Of a stretch of 64,000 nucleotides of DNA, positions 45,768 to 54,420 are shown one piece after another. How positions within the stretch are numbered: the stretch's first letter is position 1; each line of letters begins with the position of its first letter. The translations under genes and the position numbers were made by a program. Source of the DNA: Candidatus Heimdallarchaeota archaeon (GTDB lineage: Archaea; Asgardarchaeota; Heimdallarchaeia; JABLTI01); contig JABCTZ010000046.1 in the NCBI GenBank assembly GCA_018238155.1, positions 186,001 to 250,000 on the forward strand, in the 5' to 3' direction. The notes beneath the pieces are model-generated. The model saw only the letters and a program-made list of their open reading frames with translations, did no database searches and was not told the origin of the DNA.

Positions 45768-45910
45768 TTCAAATACACTCTAATTAATTCTATTCTTTTA
45801 TTAGATATATTTATTGTTTGTCTAATTAGAACCAATAAACCATAAATTCTTATAACAAAATATTTGTAGTGTTGCATAAGAGATTCTCAAAGAGTACTGG
45901 AGAATTAAAG

Positions 45911-46627
45911 ATGTCATTTCCCCGACAAAGGTATGTGTTAGATACAACTGCTTTTACTGATGCACGATTAGTCAGCCAATTTGGCGGTTCAATCGCTGAT
46001 GCTGCAAATCAACTTGCTGAATTGATTAGCATTGGACGATTACGATTAAACATTTCTTGTTATATGCCTCCTAGTACATTTAATGAATTGAAGAAATTCT
46101 TGTTAGAAAACAAATGTACAGTTAGAGATATTGATCAAGTTGAAGCTTGGGTTGTTCGTAAATCTCCAGACAGATATTCCGTTCTTCTTTCATCTCAAGT
46201 AATTTATGAATATGTTTCTGATGTGCGAGATAGACTTGATCAAGGAATGGATATCGTACGTCGAGCAATAAAAGAAGGGATTAAGCGAACTGAAGAAAAT
46301 CTTCTCAAAAAAGATGGCGTGAATCCAAAAGATTTGGAAAAAAGCATTGCACGGACTTATGAGGATAAATATCGTCAAAGAATGAGACGAGGTGTTCTCG
46401 ACTCTCTTCCTGATATTGATACACTTATTCTAGCAAAAGAGCTTGGAGCAGGCATTGTTTCTGCAGATAAAGGAATCAAAGCATGGACAGAGAGAATGGG
46501 TATTAGATTTGTTGAGGCGAATTTCTTTCCACAAATTATTTTGACTTATCTAGAGAGGCTTGAAGATCTCCCGCAGTCTATAAAAAACGTTAAAGAGTTT
46601 GGTGGAAATAAGAAAAGAACTATTTAA
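45911..46627 (+). CDS. HARP-type protein-only RNase P (RNA ligase partner protein family)
   Basis: 238 residues from ATG 45911, seven bases after GGAGA; the in-frame TTG at 45869 is rejected. The PIN-like metal site is seen in YVLDTTAFTD, then DSLPDIDTLILAKELGAGIVSADKGIKAW with its Asp residues near the C-terminus, which is the signature of this family (Homologs of Aquifex RNase P). A helical spike domain lies between. HARP cuts 5' leaders from pre-tRNA without an RNA subunit; in archaea it is generally additional to the RNA-based enzyme. Confidence 0.9.
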   Translation: MSFPRQRYVLDTTAFTDARLVSQFGGSIADAANQLAELISIGRLRLNISCYMPPSTFNELKKFLLENKCTVRDIDQVEAWVVRKSPDRYSVLLSSQVIYEYVSDVRDRLDQGMDIVRRAIKEGIKRTEENLLKKDGVNPKDLEKSIARTYEDKYRQRMRRGVLDSLPDIDTLILAKELGAGIVSADKGIKAWTERMGIRFVEANFFPQIILTYLERLEDLPQSIKNVKEFGGNKKRTI

Positions 46628-46678
46628 TGAATACAAGCTAGTAATAAATGATTATTTATACTATAGGTGAAAAAACAA

Positions 46679-46921
46679 ATGTCTGAAAAGAAAATGCCTT
46701 TTGAAAAGGAAATTGAAGAAGAATATGATGATATTCGATTGCTTTTTAGATCCAATGATGATTGTTTGTTTCGTGGAGTTCTTGGTGGTTTAGCTGAATA
46801 TTGGAATATGAATTCGACAATACTTAGACTGATTTTTTTACTTTCAGTTATTTTAACTGGTGGTTTAATGATTATCGTCTATTTTATTTTAGCAAAACTA
46901 ATCCCAATAGAACCAAATTGA
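46679..46921 (+). CDS. PspC-domain small membrane protein
   Basis: 80 residues from ATG 46679, eight bases after AGGTGA; the in-frame GTG at 46667 forms part of that signal. A charged N-terminal region precedes the PspC domain: LFRGVLGGLAEYWNMNSTILRLIFLL and a second helix ending VYFILAKLIP. PspC proteins regulate or join phage-shock-type envelope stress responses in bacteria; in archaea the role is uncertain. It lies between HARP and a HIT protein in the same direction. Confidence 0.9.
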   Translation: MSEKKMPFEKEIEEEYDDIRLLFRSNDDCLFRGVLGGLAEYWNMNSTILRLIFLLSVILTGGLMIIVYFILAKLIPIEPN

Positions 46922-46994
46922 AATTAGTAATCGAAAAAAGTGGATAATTAATAGCTATAAATATTCGATAGCAAGATAAGTGAAAGTGGTTATA

Positions 46995-47486
46995 ATGCGA
47001 AAAATTTGGGCTCCTTGGAGAATTGAATATATTCAACAAGAAAAATCAGATAATCAATGCTTCATTTGTGAAATTCTAGAAGAAGATAAAGATAAAGAAA
47101 ATTTAATTCTCTTTCGAGGAGAAAAAGCAATAGTTATGTTAAATAAATATCCTTACATCGCGGGTCATTTAATGGTTGCCCCAAAACATCATACAGCTGA
47201 AATTGATTCTCTACACCCTGCTACATATCAAGAAATGTGGCAATTAATGTCAAAATCAGTTTTGGTACTTAAGGAATCAATCAAGCCTGAGGGATTTAAT
47301 ATCGGTATTAATTTAGGAAAAGTATCTGGTGCAGGGTTAAAAACACATATCCATATTCATATCGTCCCAAGATGGTCTGGAGATACTAACTTTATGCCAA
47401 TCCTCACTAATACTCGAGTTATTTCTGAAGCACTCGAAAAAACATATGATAAATTTATGAAACATAAAAATATCTTTGATGAGTAA
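46995..47486 (+). CDS. HIT-family nucleotide hydrolase/transferase
   Basis: 163 residues from ATG 46995; the in-frame GTG at 46980 would add five residues. The start MRKIWAPWRIEYIQ is typical of diadenosine-polyphosphate-type HIT proteins. The zinc-like pair CFIC, AGHLMVAPKHHT and the catalytic triad H118, H120, H122 in THIHIHIVPRW are intact. Enzymes of the branch cleave Ap4A-like or nucleoside-phosphoramidate substrates. Third in a row with HARP and PspC. Confidence 0.95.
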   Translation: MRKIWAPWRIEYIQQEKSDNQCFICEILEEDKDKENLILFRGEKAIVMLNKYPYIAGHLMVAPKHHTAEIDSLHPATYQEMWQLMSKSVLVLKESIKPEGFNIGINLGKVSGAGLKTHIHIHIVPRWSGDTNFMPILTNTRVISEALEKTYDKFMKHKNIFDE

Positions 47487-47665
47487 CCAAATTTACAGAA
47501 TATAAAGAGTAAATCGAATGAAATATCATTTAAGAAAAAGAATTGACTCGAAACGATTAAAGTAACCGCCTAAACCTTTACTGATACTTGAAAGATAAAT
47601 AATGTAAATAAAAAGAGAAAACTCGATCCTATTTAATAGAATCAAATTTCAAGGGTTAAAAAAAA

Positions 47666-48658
47666 TTATCTTCTTTTAAAGAGATTTATTGGATTTATTC
47701 TTTTATTTGGATTTCTTGCACCTTGTAAGAGCTCAACAAAACAATATCCAACTTCTTCGTTCTTTTCGTTAAGGATGCTTGCCATTAATTCATAATAAGC
47801 TAGATTTAGTTGGCCATCCATGAGTGGTTTTATAGTATAATTTTCTTCTTTTACTCCAGGAATCTTAAGCTTCCATCCTTTGGAAAATTTAAAACCATCT
47901 ATTTCAATCATTTCCAAAGGTTCAACTTGACAATCCCGTAATCGAATTCCCTGCTTATCTTTTGTTATATAGGTTCCATCTAAATACGGATGTTGAGGAA
48001 AATAAAATATCATTACTTCTTCATCATCAAAAAACCGCAATGAAAACCATTCCCAATGTGTAGAATTATCGACTATGTCATATGGACCCCATTGCCGATC
48101 AAACCAAGTTTTACCTTTAACAGTGATGGGTTTCTCATCATTTCTTTTGAGTGTTAATTCACCTTTTGTAGGCATGTTTGTATAAGAGTAATAGAGTGTT
48201 CGTTGTTTTGGGTCGCTTTCAGTTCCCATCACTAATACACCATCATCACCATGCCAAAATGCACCTTTTCCAACATCCAAGGTTAAATTTAGATTGAAAT
48301 CCTTTGTGTCTAATTTAATTTCAAAAGATTCTTGGTTTTTTGTTAGTTTACTATATGGATGAAAGACCAGCTCTTTCTGGTTCACATAAATTCTTCTATT
48401 TTGGAATCCTAATCTCTGATGATAAAAATGCTCGCCAGTTTGGAAATCTGTCAAGGCAATCATTGAAACATATGAAGTTGTTCCAAATACTCTTGGTTTT
48501 ATTACCGTATATTGATAAGAATACATATTCTTACTTTCTTCATCAATTAGATATCCAGTAGCATACCACCAACCAGATACTTTCTTATGTGGAAGCCATT
48601 CATCATCAAAGCTTCCATGATCCGTTTCTTTGTATTGTATTTTTTCATGAAGTGTCAT
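47666..48658 (-). CDS. CrtC/AttH-like lipocalin-fold protein
   Basis: 330 residues, beta-rich throughout. GWWYATGYL, YSYQYTVIKP, HGDDGVLVMG, YSYTNMPTKGELTL, TWFDRQWGPYD and WEWFSLRF are the conserved blocks of the hydroxyneurosporene-synthase (CrtC) and AttH-like family. Members hydrate carotenoids or bind lipids. Without carotenoid genes nearby a general lipid-related role is safer. No signal peptide. ATG with AAGGTGG seven bases upstream, divergent from a DMT transporter. Confidence 0.8.
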   Translation of the reverse strand: MTLHEKIQYKETDHGSFDDEWLPHKKVSGWWYATGYLIDEESKNMYSYQYTVIKPRVFGTTSYVSMIALTDFQTGEHFYHQRLGFQNRRIYVNQKELVFHPYSKLTKNQESFEIKLDTKDFNLNLTLDVGKGAFWHGDDGVLVMGTESDPKQRTLYYSYTNMPTKGELTLKRNDEKPITVKGKTWFDRQWGPYDIVDNSTHWEWFSLRFFDDEEVMIFYFPQHPYLDGTYITKDKQGIRLRDCQVEPLEMIEIDGFKFSKGWKLKIPGVKEENYTIKPLMDGQLNLAYYELMASILNEKNEEVGYCFVELLQGARNPNKRINPINLFKRR

Positions 48659-48752
48659 TTTAGTTCCACCTTTAATTCATTTTTAAATTCAAGTTATATA
48701 ATAAATAGTCAACATCTATCTGACGTTTTAAGGATAAAAATTGGTGGAAATG

Positions 48753-48785
48753 GTTAGATATCTAACTAAAGGTTAGACTTCTAAC
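48753..48785. promoter_or_regulatory. Tandem palindromic operator sites between the CrtC-like and DMT genes
   Basis: GTTAGATATCTAAC (48753-48766) is a perfect 14-bp palindrome and GTTAGACTTCTAAC (48772-48785) a near-identical second copy with an imperfect two-base centre. Starts are 19 bases apart. A TATA-like TATTTAAATA (48786-48795) directly follows and may drive the DMT gene. Two adjacent dimer sites beside a TATA box suggest a repressor. Confidence 0.55.
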
Positions 48786-48932
48786 TATTTAAATATTATC
48801 AAGCATGCATAATTTAAAATGTGTTCCTAGAAGGATTTTTTTTGGCTAGTTTATTGATAACATAAACATAGAGAATCTAAAATACAAAATATAGTAAGGC
48901 TCTTATACGTGTTTTTGTAATGTGGGTCGATT

Positions 48933-49997
48933 ATGCCTCTAAGTAACTTTTATGGAGAAATAGCAGCAATTAGTGGAGCGGTTTGCTTTGGTGTTGGAAA
49001 TGTAATAATCAAATCGCAAGGCAATAAGATCAGTCCCTTTGCAATTAATGCTATTCGTTTAACTTTATCAGCGATTATTTACTTTATCATTATTGCATCA
49101 ATGGGAATAATCAGTTCAACATTCAATCTTACTTGGAGGGTTGCTCTCTTTCTTGCAGGAGGAACTTTCATTGGTGTTGTTATTGGTGATATTATTTTCT
49201 TTTTCAGTCAACAGTTAATTGGTCTTTCGAAAGCTTATCCCATTGCTGTAAGTTATCCACTAATGACATATATTTTGGGATTAATTATCGGTTCCGAGGA
49301 TTTTCACTGGGCAAGAATAGTTGGGGTAACTCTAGTAATAGGAGGAGTGTATTTAGTATCTATATCAACTAAAGGAAAAGAAATAGAAAATCAAAGAACG
49401 AATGAAGAAACCGGCATCGAAATCGCAGAGAATTTAGAAAAAACACCAGAAGATAAATTACTTGAAAATAATGAATTACAAAAAGAAAAGACTGAAAATC
49501 ATTCCAAAGAAAAAGGAGTAATCACAAGAGAAGAAACTCAGAAAGTCAAACTAAAAAAGAAATATCTTATTCTAGGTATTGGAGGAGCACTTACTACTGC
49601 AATCTGTTGGACTATTGGAACAGTCTTAATGGACCAAGCTTTCAACAATCAAGATTTAGAGGGGTTACCAGCTACCGCTTTTAGAATTATTTGTGTTCTA
49701 CCTGTATCACTCTTGATATTTACTTCAACAAATCGTGGAAAATATAAAAGTAAATTTAGTCGGAAAGGGTTGCTATTTATTGTTATAGCAGGATTAATTG
49801 GTAATACAGCAGGGGGGTTACTCTATGCCTTTGCATTACAATATTCAACAGCGTCTACAACAGCAGCAATAACTGCTGCAGCACCATTAATTGCAACACC
49901 TCTAGCAGTTATTTTTCTAAAAGAGAAAATATCTTGGAAATTAGTGGTTGGTACATTAATAACCATAAGTGGAATTTGGTTGATAATACTATTCTGA
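48933..49997 (+). CDS. DMT-superfamily (EamA-type) transporter
   Basis: 354 residues. Ten predicted hydrophobic helices in two EamA repeats, each with the family's closing strand (GVTLVIGGVYLV and GTLITISGIWLIILF). An unusual charged linker of about 60 residues, rich in Glu and Lys, joins the halves on the inner side. Likely exports or imports a small metabolite; substrate unknown. ATG 48933 with a leader of about 120 bases if the TATA box at 48786 is used. Confidence 0.88.
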   Translation: MPLSNFYGEIAAISGAVCFGVGNVIIKSQGNKISPFAINAIRLTLSAIIYFIIIASMGIISSTFNLTWRVALFLAGGTFIGVVIGDIIFFFSQQLIGLSKAYPIAVSYPLMTYILGLIIGSEDFHWARIVGVTLVIGGVYLVSISTKGKEIENQRTNEETGIEIAENLEKTPEDKLLENNELQKEKTENHSKEKGVITREETQKVKLKKKYLILGIGGALTTAICWTIGTVLMDQAFNNQDLEGLPATAFRIICVLPVSLLIFTSTNRGKYKSKFSRKGLLFIVIAGLIGNTAGGLLYAFALQYSTASTTAAITAAAPLIATPLAVIFLKEKISWKLVVGTLITISGIWLIILF

Positions 49998-50029
49998 AGA
50001 GAGAAAGAACAGTTTACTTTACAAAATTA

Positions 50030-50191
50030 CTAGTCGGACACCAAGAAATTCATTCGAACAAAAGTACCACAATTCTTGCAATTATATTCAGAAAGAATAA
50101 CTATTCCGAGCTCTGTGTGGTAAATAATTTTCACAGTCTTACTACCACAAAGAGGGCATTTTTCTGTAACTTGAATACTCCGTTCATTCAT
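50030..50191 (-). CDS. Small zinc-ribbon protein (53 aa)
   Basis: A 53-residue frame from ATG 50191 to TAG 50030-50032. Two CxxC knuckles (CPLCGS and CKNCGT) are separated by 23 residues, including a strand pair (IIYHTELGIVILSEY), the classic zinc-ribbon shape. An in-frame stop just upstream fixes the start; GAGGAG lies 13 bases upstream. Function is probably nucleic-acid or protein binding. It converges with the DMT gene. Confidence 0.7.
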   Translation of the reverse strand: MNERSIQVTEKCPLCGSKTVKIIYHTELGIVILSEYNCKNCGTFVRMNFLVSD

Positions 50192-50406
50192 ATTTCAGTT
50201 CATACTCCTCTAAAATACCGACATAATTAAGCTTGTTTCATTAGCTAACAAATTCGTTTTACTTTTAAAGTATCGTATTTATACACTTAAAAAAATTGCT
50301 CCGATGAATCAAAAGTGACGTATTGTTAAATAATAACCAGTTTGGAAAAGTTTAATTTATGAAGAGGATAAGAGTTTCTTAAGAACGATTGGAGATAATA
50401 TCTACG

Positions 50407-50856
50407 ATGACTGATATACTAGAAACGGTTGAAAAAGTTAAGGGTTGGCTAGATGAACTGAATTTGAAATGTTTTATTTCACCAAATGGAACAGAGATTA
50501 TGCTACCATACAAAATTGACGATCGCACATTCAATGTTAGAATAGTTATCGCCCCTGAATGGATGCAGCTCTTCTGCCAAATAATGCCATATAATGAAGT
50601 ACCACAAGAATTAGTTGGTGCAATTCATGCAAACCTTCTCTTAGCAAATTTTAATTTAAATGAAGTAACATTTTCGATAGATCCAGAGGGAAATATCTAC
50701 TCTGAAAACGATATACCAATTGACTCAGATTTAGTAACTTTCAAATCTGAGCTTGGTGCAGTTGTTTTTGGTTATCAATATTTCTTTGAACAGTTAGCAC
50801 CAAAAATAGGTGGTGCAATTGAAAAGATGTCAAAAGATAAACTAGGTATAACCTAA
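50407..50856 (+). CDS. YbjN/CesT-like small protein
   Basis: 149 residues from ATG 50407 (GGAGAT ten bases upstream); TTG 50389 in frame is rejected. The fold resembles the type III secretion chaperone/YbjN group: an N-terminal helix, a strand meander (VRIVIAPEWMQLFCQIMP), the ANLLLANFNLNEVTFSIDPEGNIY core and a final helix with SELGAVVFGYQYFFEQLAPKI. These act as chaperone-like or stress-related proteins; partner unknown. A hairpin at 50887-50904 separates it from the converging gene. Confidence 0.6.
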   Translation: MTDILETVEKVKGWLDELNLKCFISPNGTEIMLPYKIDDRTFNVRIVIAPEWMQLFCQIMPYNEVPQELVGAIHANLLLANFNLNEVTFSIDPEGNIYSENDIPIDSDLVTFKSELGAVVFGYQYFFEQLAPKIGGAIEKMSKDKLGIT

Positions 50857-50886
50857 TAATAAATTTCTATTTGTTTAAGAAACATT

Positions 50887-50904
50887 CACTGGATTTTTCC
50901 AGTG
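50887..50904. terminator. Hairpin between YbjN-like and beta-RFAP synthase genes
   Basis: CACTGGA (50887-50893) and TCCAGTG (50898-50904) form a 7-bp stem with a TTTT loop, in T-rich DNA between converging genes. Confidence 0.6.
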
Positions 50905-50926
50905 CTATTTTCTCTTTCTTATTTTC

Positions 50927-51916
50927 TTAGTTTTCTACAATAATTTTTGCTCCAGTCGTATTGATTTTTGACTTAGAAAGCAAATTAAATTCATGTTTGG
51001 AATAATTTTCATTTATTGAATTTATAATGGCCATTGCAGAAGCTGCTGAATCAGATAAACTAAATATTGTTGGTCCAAAAGAGCTTATACCATGTCCAAA
51101 TGATTTTTTATTTTCTTGTAGAAAGGCAAAAATCTCTTGATTGAAATCAGAATTGAAATAATTCATTCCAAATTTCGGCATAATGTGCTGCATGGTTATC
51201 AAGCCTTCACCAAATGATTTGATATCCTTTTCAATTAGAGACGGAAGAATCTTCATTAATAGTAGTCTCGAGAGTTTTTCGACTCCTTCAGCAGGAATAG
51301 GGCAATTATCTCTAAATAGACTAACCTCTTTTTTTCCTGAGGCTCCTTTTTTTGCTGCAGGAGTAATTAAAACAAAGTACCAATTTGTTGGAGGATAATT
51401 TCTAAAGATTATCGGAGGAGGAGGAGCGTTTGATACTCGAGATGGTTGAAAAGTTTCAGTTTGTTTTCCCGGTCCAAAGGAGTGTCCACCATCTAATATT
51501 ACTCCACCTTTATCGAAAGAAGCAACACCAATACCACTTGTACCACCACGTTGAACAGCTTTAGCAATCTCTGTAACGCTAGTATTAAGTTTATGAATTT
51601 TTGAAAGAATAGACCCTAGTGCAAGAAGAAATTGAGTATTAGAACCTAAACCAATATGACTTGGAACAGAATCAATTAGTTTTAAATTGAGATCAGAGGA
51701 TGAAACTCCAAAATAGGCATCAAATTTAGCAATAACGGCAAGAGTTTTTTTTTCAAGCACTACTGGTTTTATTTTTTGAGTATCAGAACAATATTTTATC
51801 ACCCAACCTGGTTTCTCCAAAGCAACTCCAAAACTTCCATTGATTCGTCCTAATTCACCATTGAGGTCTATTAAACCAAAATGTAAACGAGAAGGAGTCT
51901 GAACAGTAATTTGCAT
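50927..51916 (-). CDS. mptG: Beta-ribofuranosylaminobenzene 5'-phosphate synthase (methanopterin biosynthesis)
   Basis: 329 residues, GHMP-kinase-like fold. The N-terminal PSRLHFGLID strand, VPSHIGLGSNTQ substrate loop and RGGTSGIGVASFDKGGVILD block are the hallmarks of beta-RFAP synthase. It joins 4-hydroxybenzoate and PRPP to start the tetrahydromethanopterin side chain. This implies that the cell makes a methanopterin-type C1 carrier. ATG start. No other pterin gene is nearby. Confidence 0.93.
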   Translation of the reverse strand: MQITVQTPSRLHFGLIDLNGELGRINGSFGVALEKPGWVIKYCSDTQKIKPVVLEKKTLAVIAKFDAYFGVSSSDLNLKLIDSVPSHIGLGSNTQFLLALGSILSKIHKLNTSVTEIAKAVQRGGTSGIGVASFDKGGVILDGGHSFGPGKQTETFQPSRVSNAPPPPIIFRNYPPTNWYFVLITPAAKKGASGKKEVSLFRDNCPIPAEGVEKLSRLLLMKILPSLIEKDIKSFGEGLITMQHIMPKFGMNYFNSDFNQEIFAFLQENKKSFGHGISSFGPTIFSLSDSAASAMAIINSINENYSKHEFNLLSKSKINTTGAKIIVEN

Positions 51917-52008
51917 TGTCTAAACCAAGTGTTTTTTTTCAAGGATTTCTATTGAATTACACGTAATAAATTCTTCACATATATGGAAAAAAAAGCTAAA
52001 AGAACAAG

Positions 52009-52027
52009 AGAGAAAAATATTTTCTCT
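52009..52027 (-). terminator. Hairpin at the end of the small surface-protein gene
   Basis: AGAGAAAA (52009-52016) and TTTTCTCT (52020-52027) form an 8-bp stem with a 3-base loop at the minus-strand stop codon. Confidence 0.45.
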
Positions 52028-52604
52028 ATCGTCTTCTTTTCTTTCTTTTTGGTTTTCTAGAACGGGAGATAACAGCAAAAACTATTACTATTAAAAGCAA
52101 TAATCCAATTCCAGATGCTAACATCCACCACCAACCTGCAAAACCATTTTGAATCACGAATAGATGATAATTACCAATATGATTTCCTGTTAAACATGTA
52201 ACAATAATGTTGTGAGCTCCAGCATCAGTTGGAGTAAAGATAAACTCAATAACCCTTTCATCTTTCGTTGCAGTAGTATCCCACATTTTTGATTCTAAAT
52301 AATCACCACCAGGGCCATTTACTTTTAATGCAAACCATCCTTCTGTAATATCTATTTTCACTTGAAGCAAATAAGGTTTATTTTTTTTCATTTGGAAATG
52401 ATATGTATCAGCACTGAGGAGAACCTTTAGGTTTCCCTCTTTATAAAGTAAAACACGGTATACTTTTGGGTCGTCAATATCTGCATTAGTCTTGACTTCA
52501 GAATTGTGGTTTATATTTGAACCTATTGCTACTGTCACAATTGGTAAAAGAGTAACAATTATTATGTTAAGTGCAATAATTTTGGCAAACATTTTTTTCT
52601 TCAT
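52026..52604 (-). CDS. Small secreted, membrane-anchored beta-sandwich protein
   Basis: 192 residues. Signal peptide (AKIIALNIIIVTLLPIVTVA), then about 110 residues of beta strands resembling pre-peptidase C-terminal/GOLD-like domains: YHFQMKKNKPYLLQVKI, GWFALKVNGPGGDYL and IEFIFTPTDAGAHNIIVTC. A membrane helix follows and then RSRKPKRKKRRR. Function unknown. It is divergent from the gelsolin gene with 159 bases between starts. Confidence 0.75.
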   Translation of the reverse strand: MKKKMFAKIIALNIIIVTLLPIVTVAIGSNINHNSEVKTNADIDDPKVYRVLLYKEGNLKVLLSADTYHFQMKKNKPYLLQVKIDITEGWFALKVNGPGGDYLESKMWDTTATKDERVIEFIFTPTDAGAHNIIVTCLTGNHIGNYHLFVIQNGFAGWWWMLASGIGLLLLIVIVFAVISRSRKPKRKKRRR

Positions 52605-52763
52605 GAATATCGACCTTTTTAATATAAAACAATAATATAAAGTACTTATTAAATTATTACATTAAAAGAGTAATTCTCCGACAAAAAACTTTGTCCCAAA
52701 TGAAAGGTTTTTTTAGTACTAATCAATATCATTTATTAAAAAGTAATCTTTAAGGTGAAAATC

Positions 52764-53408
52764 ATGTCTGTAGATAAAATGATCTATCATATCAGAAAGG
52801 GCAAATTTGTTCCTGTCAAGGATCCGCATTTTAAAACTGGAGATGCATACGTTATTGATCTTGGCAAAACTATTTGGATTTGGTTGGGCAAGGGAGCACA
52901 AGTTGATGAAAAATTCATCGCAGCAAAAACAGCCCAAGAATTAGATTGGGAACACAGTGGAAAACCCAGAGTTGATTCCTGTTTTGAAGGTGAAGAAGAA
53001 GCAGAGCTTCTTAATGCCCTTGGTCCCGATTTCAAAGTTGTTGAAGGTGACACACCATCTATGTTGGTACATGTCGATAAAACTTTCAAACCGGAATTTC
53101 GAATGATTCGAGTAAAACAGGAAGGAGACGATATTGAGTACATTGATGAGAAATTCTCTCGAGATTCATTAGATTCCAATGATGTATTTGTTGTCGTAGG
53201 ATTAATGGGCGAAGAAGCAATGATGATTTACAACTGGATTGGAAAAAATGCTCGACCTAAAGAGAAATTCTTTGGTGCAATAAAATCGGACTATATTGAT
53301 AAAGAGTTCAGAGAAGCACCACAAACAATAACTATTGAAGAAGGTGAAGAAACAGGTGGTTTCAATTACGTCTTCAAAGCACACAGAGAATTTCAGAAGA
53401 ATAAGTAA
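52764..53408 (+). CDS. Two-domain gelsolin protein
   Basis: 214 residues from ATG 52764, after AAGGTGA. Two gelsolin-type repeats: the first with GDAYVIDLGKTIWIWLGKGA and a helix of about 18 residues, the second with DVFVVVGL, MIYNWIGKNARPKEK and the matching helix. Short two-domain gelsolins are an Asgard hallmark and are known to bind and sever or regulate actin in a calcium-dependent way. The Asp/Glu residues at the repeat edges could bind calcium. A hairpin at 53429-53453 separates it from the converging TBP gene. Confidence 0.93.
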   Translation: MSVDKMIYHIRKGKFVPVKDPHFKTGDAYVIDLGKTIWIWLGKGAQVDEKFIAAKTAQELDWEHSGKPRVDSCFEGEEEAELLNALGPDFKVVEGDTPSMLVHVDKTFKPEFRMIRVKQEGDDIEYIDEKFSRDSLDSNDVFVVVGLMGEEAMMIYNWIGKNARPKEKFFGAIKSDYIDKEFREAPQTITIEEGEETGGFNYVFKAHREFQKNK

Positions 53409-53428
53409 CAGATAAAAAAATTAGAGTT

Positions 53429-53453
53429 GAATGATGATTAATTATTATCATTC
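53429..53453. terminator. Hairpin between gelsolin and TBP genes
   Basis: GAATGAT (53429-53435) and ATCATTC (53447-53453) pair, followed on the plus strand by two T-rich runs. Confidence 0.55.
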
Positions 53454-53499
53454 ATTTTTTCTCCTTTTTTGATTCATTATTGAAGTGTATTTTGAGACT

Positions 53500-54084
53500 T
53501 TATTCTGCTTCGAATTCTTCCTCAAGAGCACCGACTTCTTTGAGAATTTCATACGTTTTTCTAGTAGATTCACTTACGAATTCCTCTTTCTTAGCTCCGG
53601 TGCAAACAAAAGCACCACTTTGGAATAATAACAAAACAGTCTTTGGTTCTTTAATACGGTAAATCAAACCTGGAAATTGTTCAGGCTCGTACATTGAACC
53701 TTCAAGCATAATAGATGCTAATTCAAGGTTAATTATTGCATTAATATTTCCAGAAGCAACAATATTTTGCACAGTTACAGATGGTTTACCAGTTATTTTT
53801 GCACCTGCAGCTTTCAATACTTTAACAATTTCATCAGCAGCAACATGAAGCATATCTGCACTCTTAGCTCCAGTAATAACCATTTTACCTGAAGCAAAAA
53901 TTAGAGAACTAACTTTTGGTACTGGTATTTTTAAAACTAATCCTGGAAATTTTTCAGGTTCATAAGAAACAAAATATTCTGGTTTTTCACCCAATGCATC
54001 AGCTAAAGCATAGAGATCAATTCTTGATGTTTCAACGCTTCCAGATGCGACACAGTTTTGTATTGTATATTCAATTTTAACCAT
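53500..54084 (-). CDS. tbp: TATA-binding protein (TBP)
   Basis: 194 residues in two direct repeats of about 90, each with VASG, a QFPGLIYRI or KFPGLVLKI strand and an SG(K/A) turn. The paired Phe-containing strands that bend the TATA box are intact. It recruits the basal transcription machinery with TFB. ATG start with GGGAG upstream. The promoter has a TATA box near 54125-54133 and a second pair of TATA-like elements around AAGCGTCGCTT at 54150. The acidic C-terminal tail (EEEFEAE) is usual for archaeal TBPs. Confidence 0.97.
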   Translation of the reverse strand: MVKIEYTIQNCVASGSVETSRIDLYALADALGEKPEYFVSYEPEKFPGLVLKIPVPKVSSLIFASGKMVITGAKSADMLHVAADEIVKVLKAAGAKITGKPSVTVQNIVASGNINAIINLELASIMLEGSMYEPEQFPGLIYRIKEPKTVLLLFQSGAFVCTGAKKEEFVSESTRKTYEILKEVGALEEEFEAE

Positions 54085-54420
54085 TTAGTTATCTCCCAAT
54101 AAAAAGTAGGGGTTTTTTCTAATCATATATAAACAAATACTTGCTTATAAAGCGTCGCTTATAAATGAATGTTTGTCGTTGATTTTGAAATAGTTGTGAG
54201 ATATTCAGATATCTTTTCAAAAAAGAACCGATTTTATAGTATTCAGAAACGCTTTTAAAGATTCAGAGAAAATAAAGCTTGTAATTTAGTAGTTCATTAG
54301 GTGAAGACATGAGGGATCATGAAATTATACCCCAAAATTGACTTTCTATACATGCAATATCCTAGGATAAACTATTTACAAACTCTAGAACTTTTTGGAG
54401 ATTGATTTAAATGAGGAATC
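54085..54420 (+). promoter_or_regulatory. TBP/IleRS divergent region with duplicated translation start and 28-codon upstream frame
   Basis: A TATA box CATATATAAAC near 54125 serves TBP. AAGCGTCGCTT (54150-54160) is flanked by TTATAA copies. TTTTATAGT or CTTTTAAAG near 54231-54260 could serve ileS. The string from ATGAGG through ATGAAATTA at 54309-54327 recurs at 54411-54429 with one difference. The first copy opens a frame of 28 codons (ATG 54319 to TGA 54403-54405), which ends 15 bases before the ileS start. Only two of its codons are Ile, so attenuation by isoleucine is not strongly supported. Confidence 0.45.

Noticed and set aside
54085..54420. T-box or isoleucine attenuator before ileS
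   Set aside because: No T-box specifier or antiterminator elements are seen and the upstream frame has only two Ile codons.
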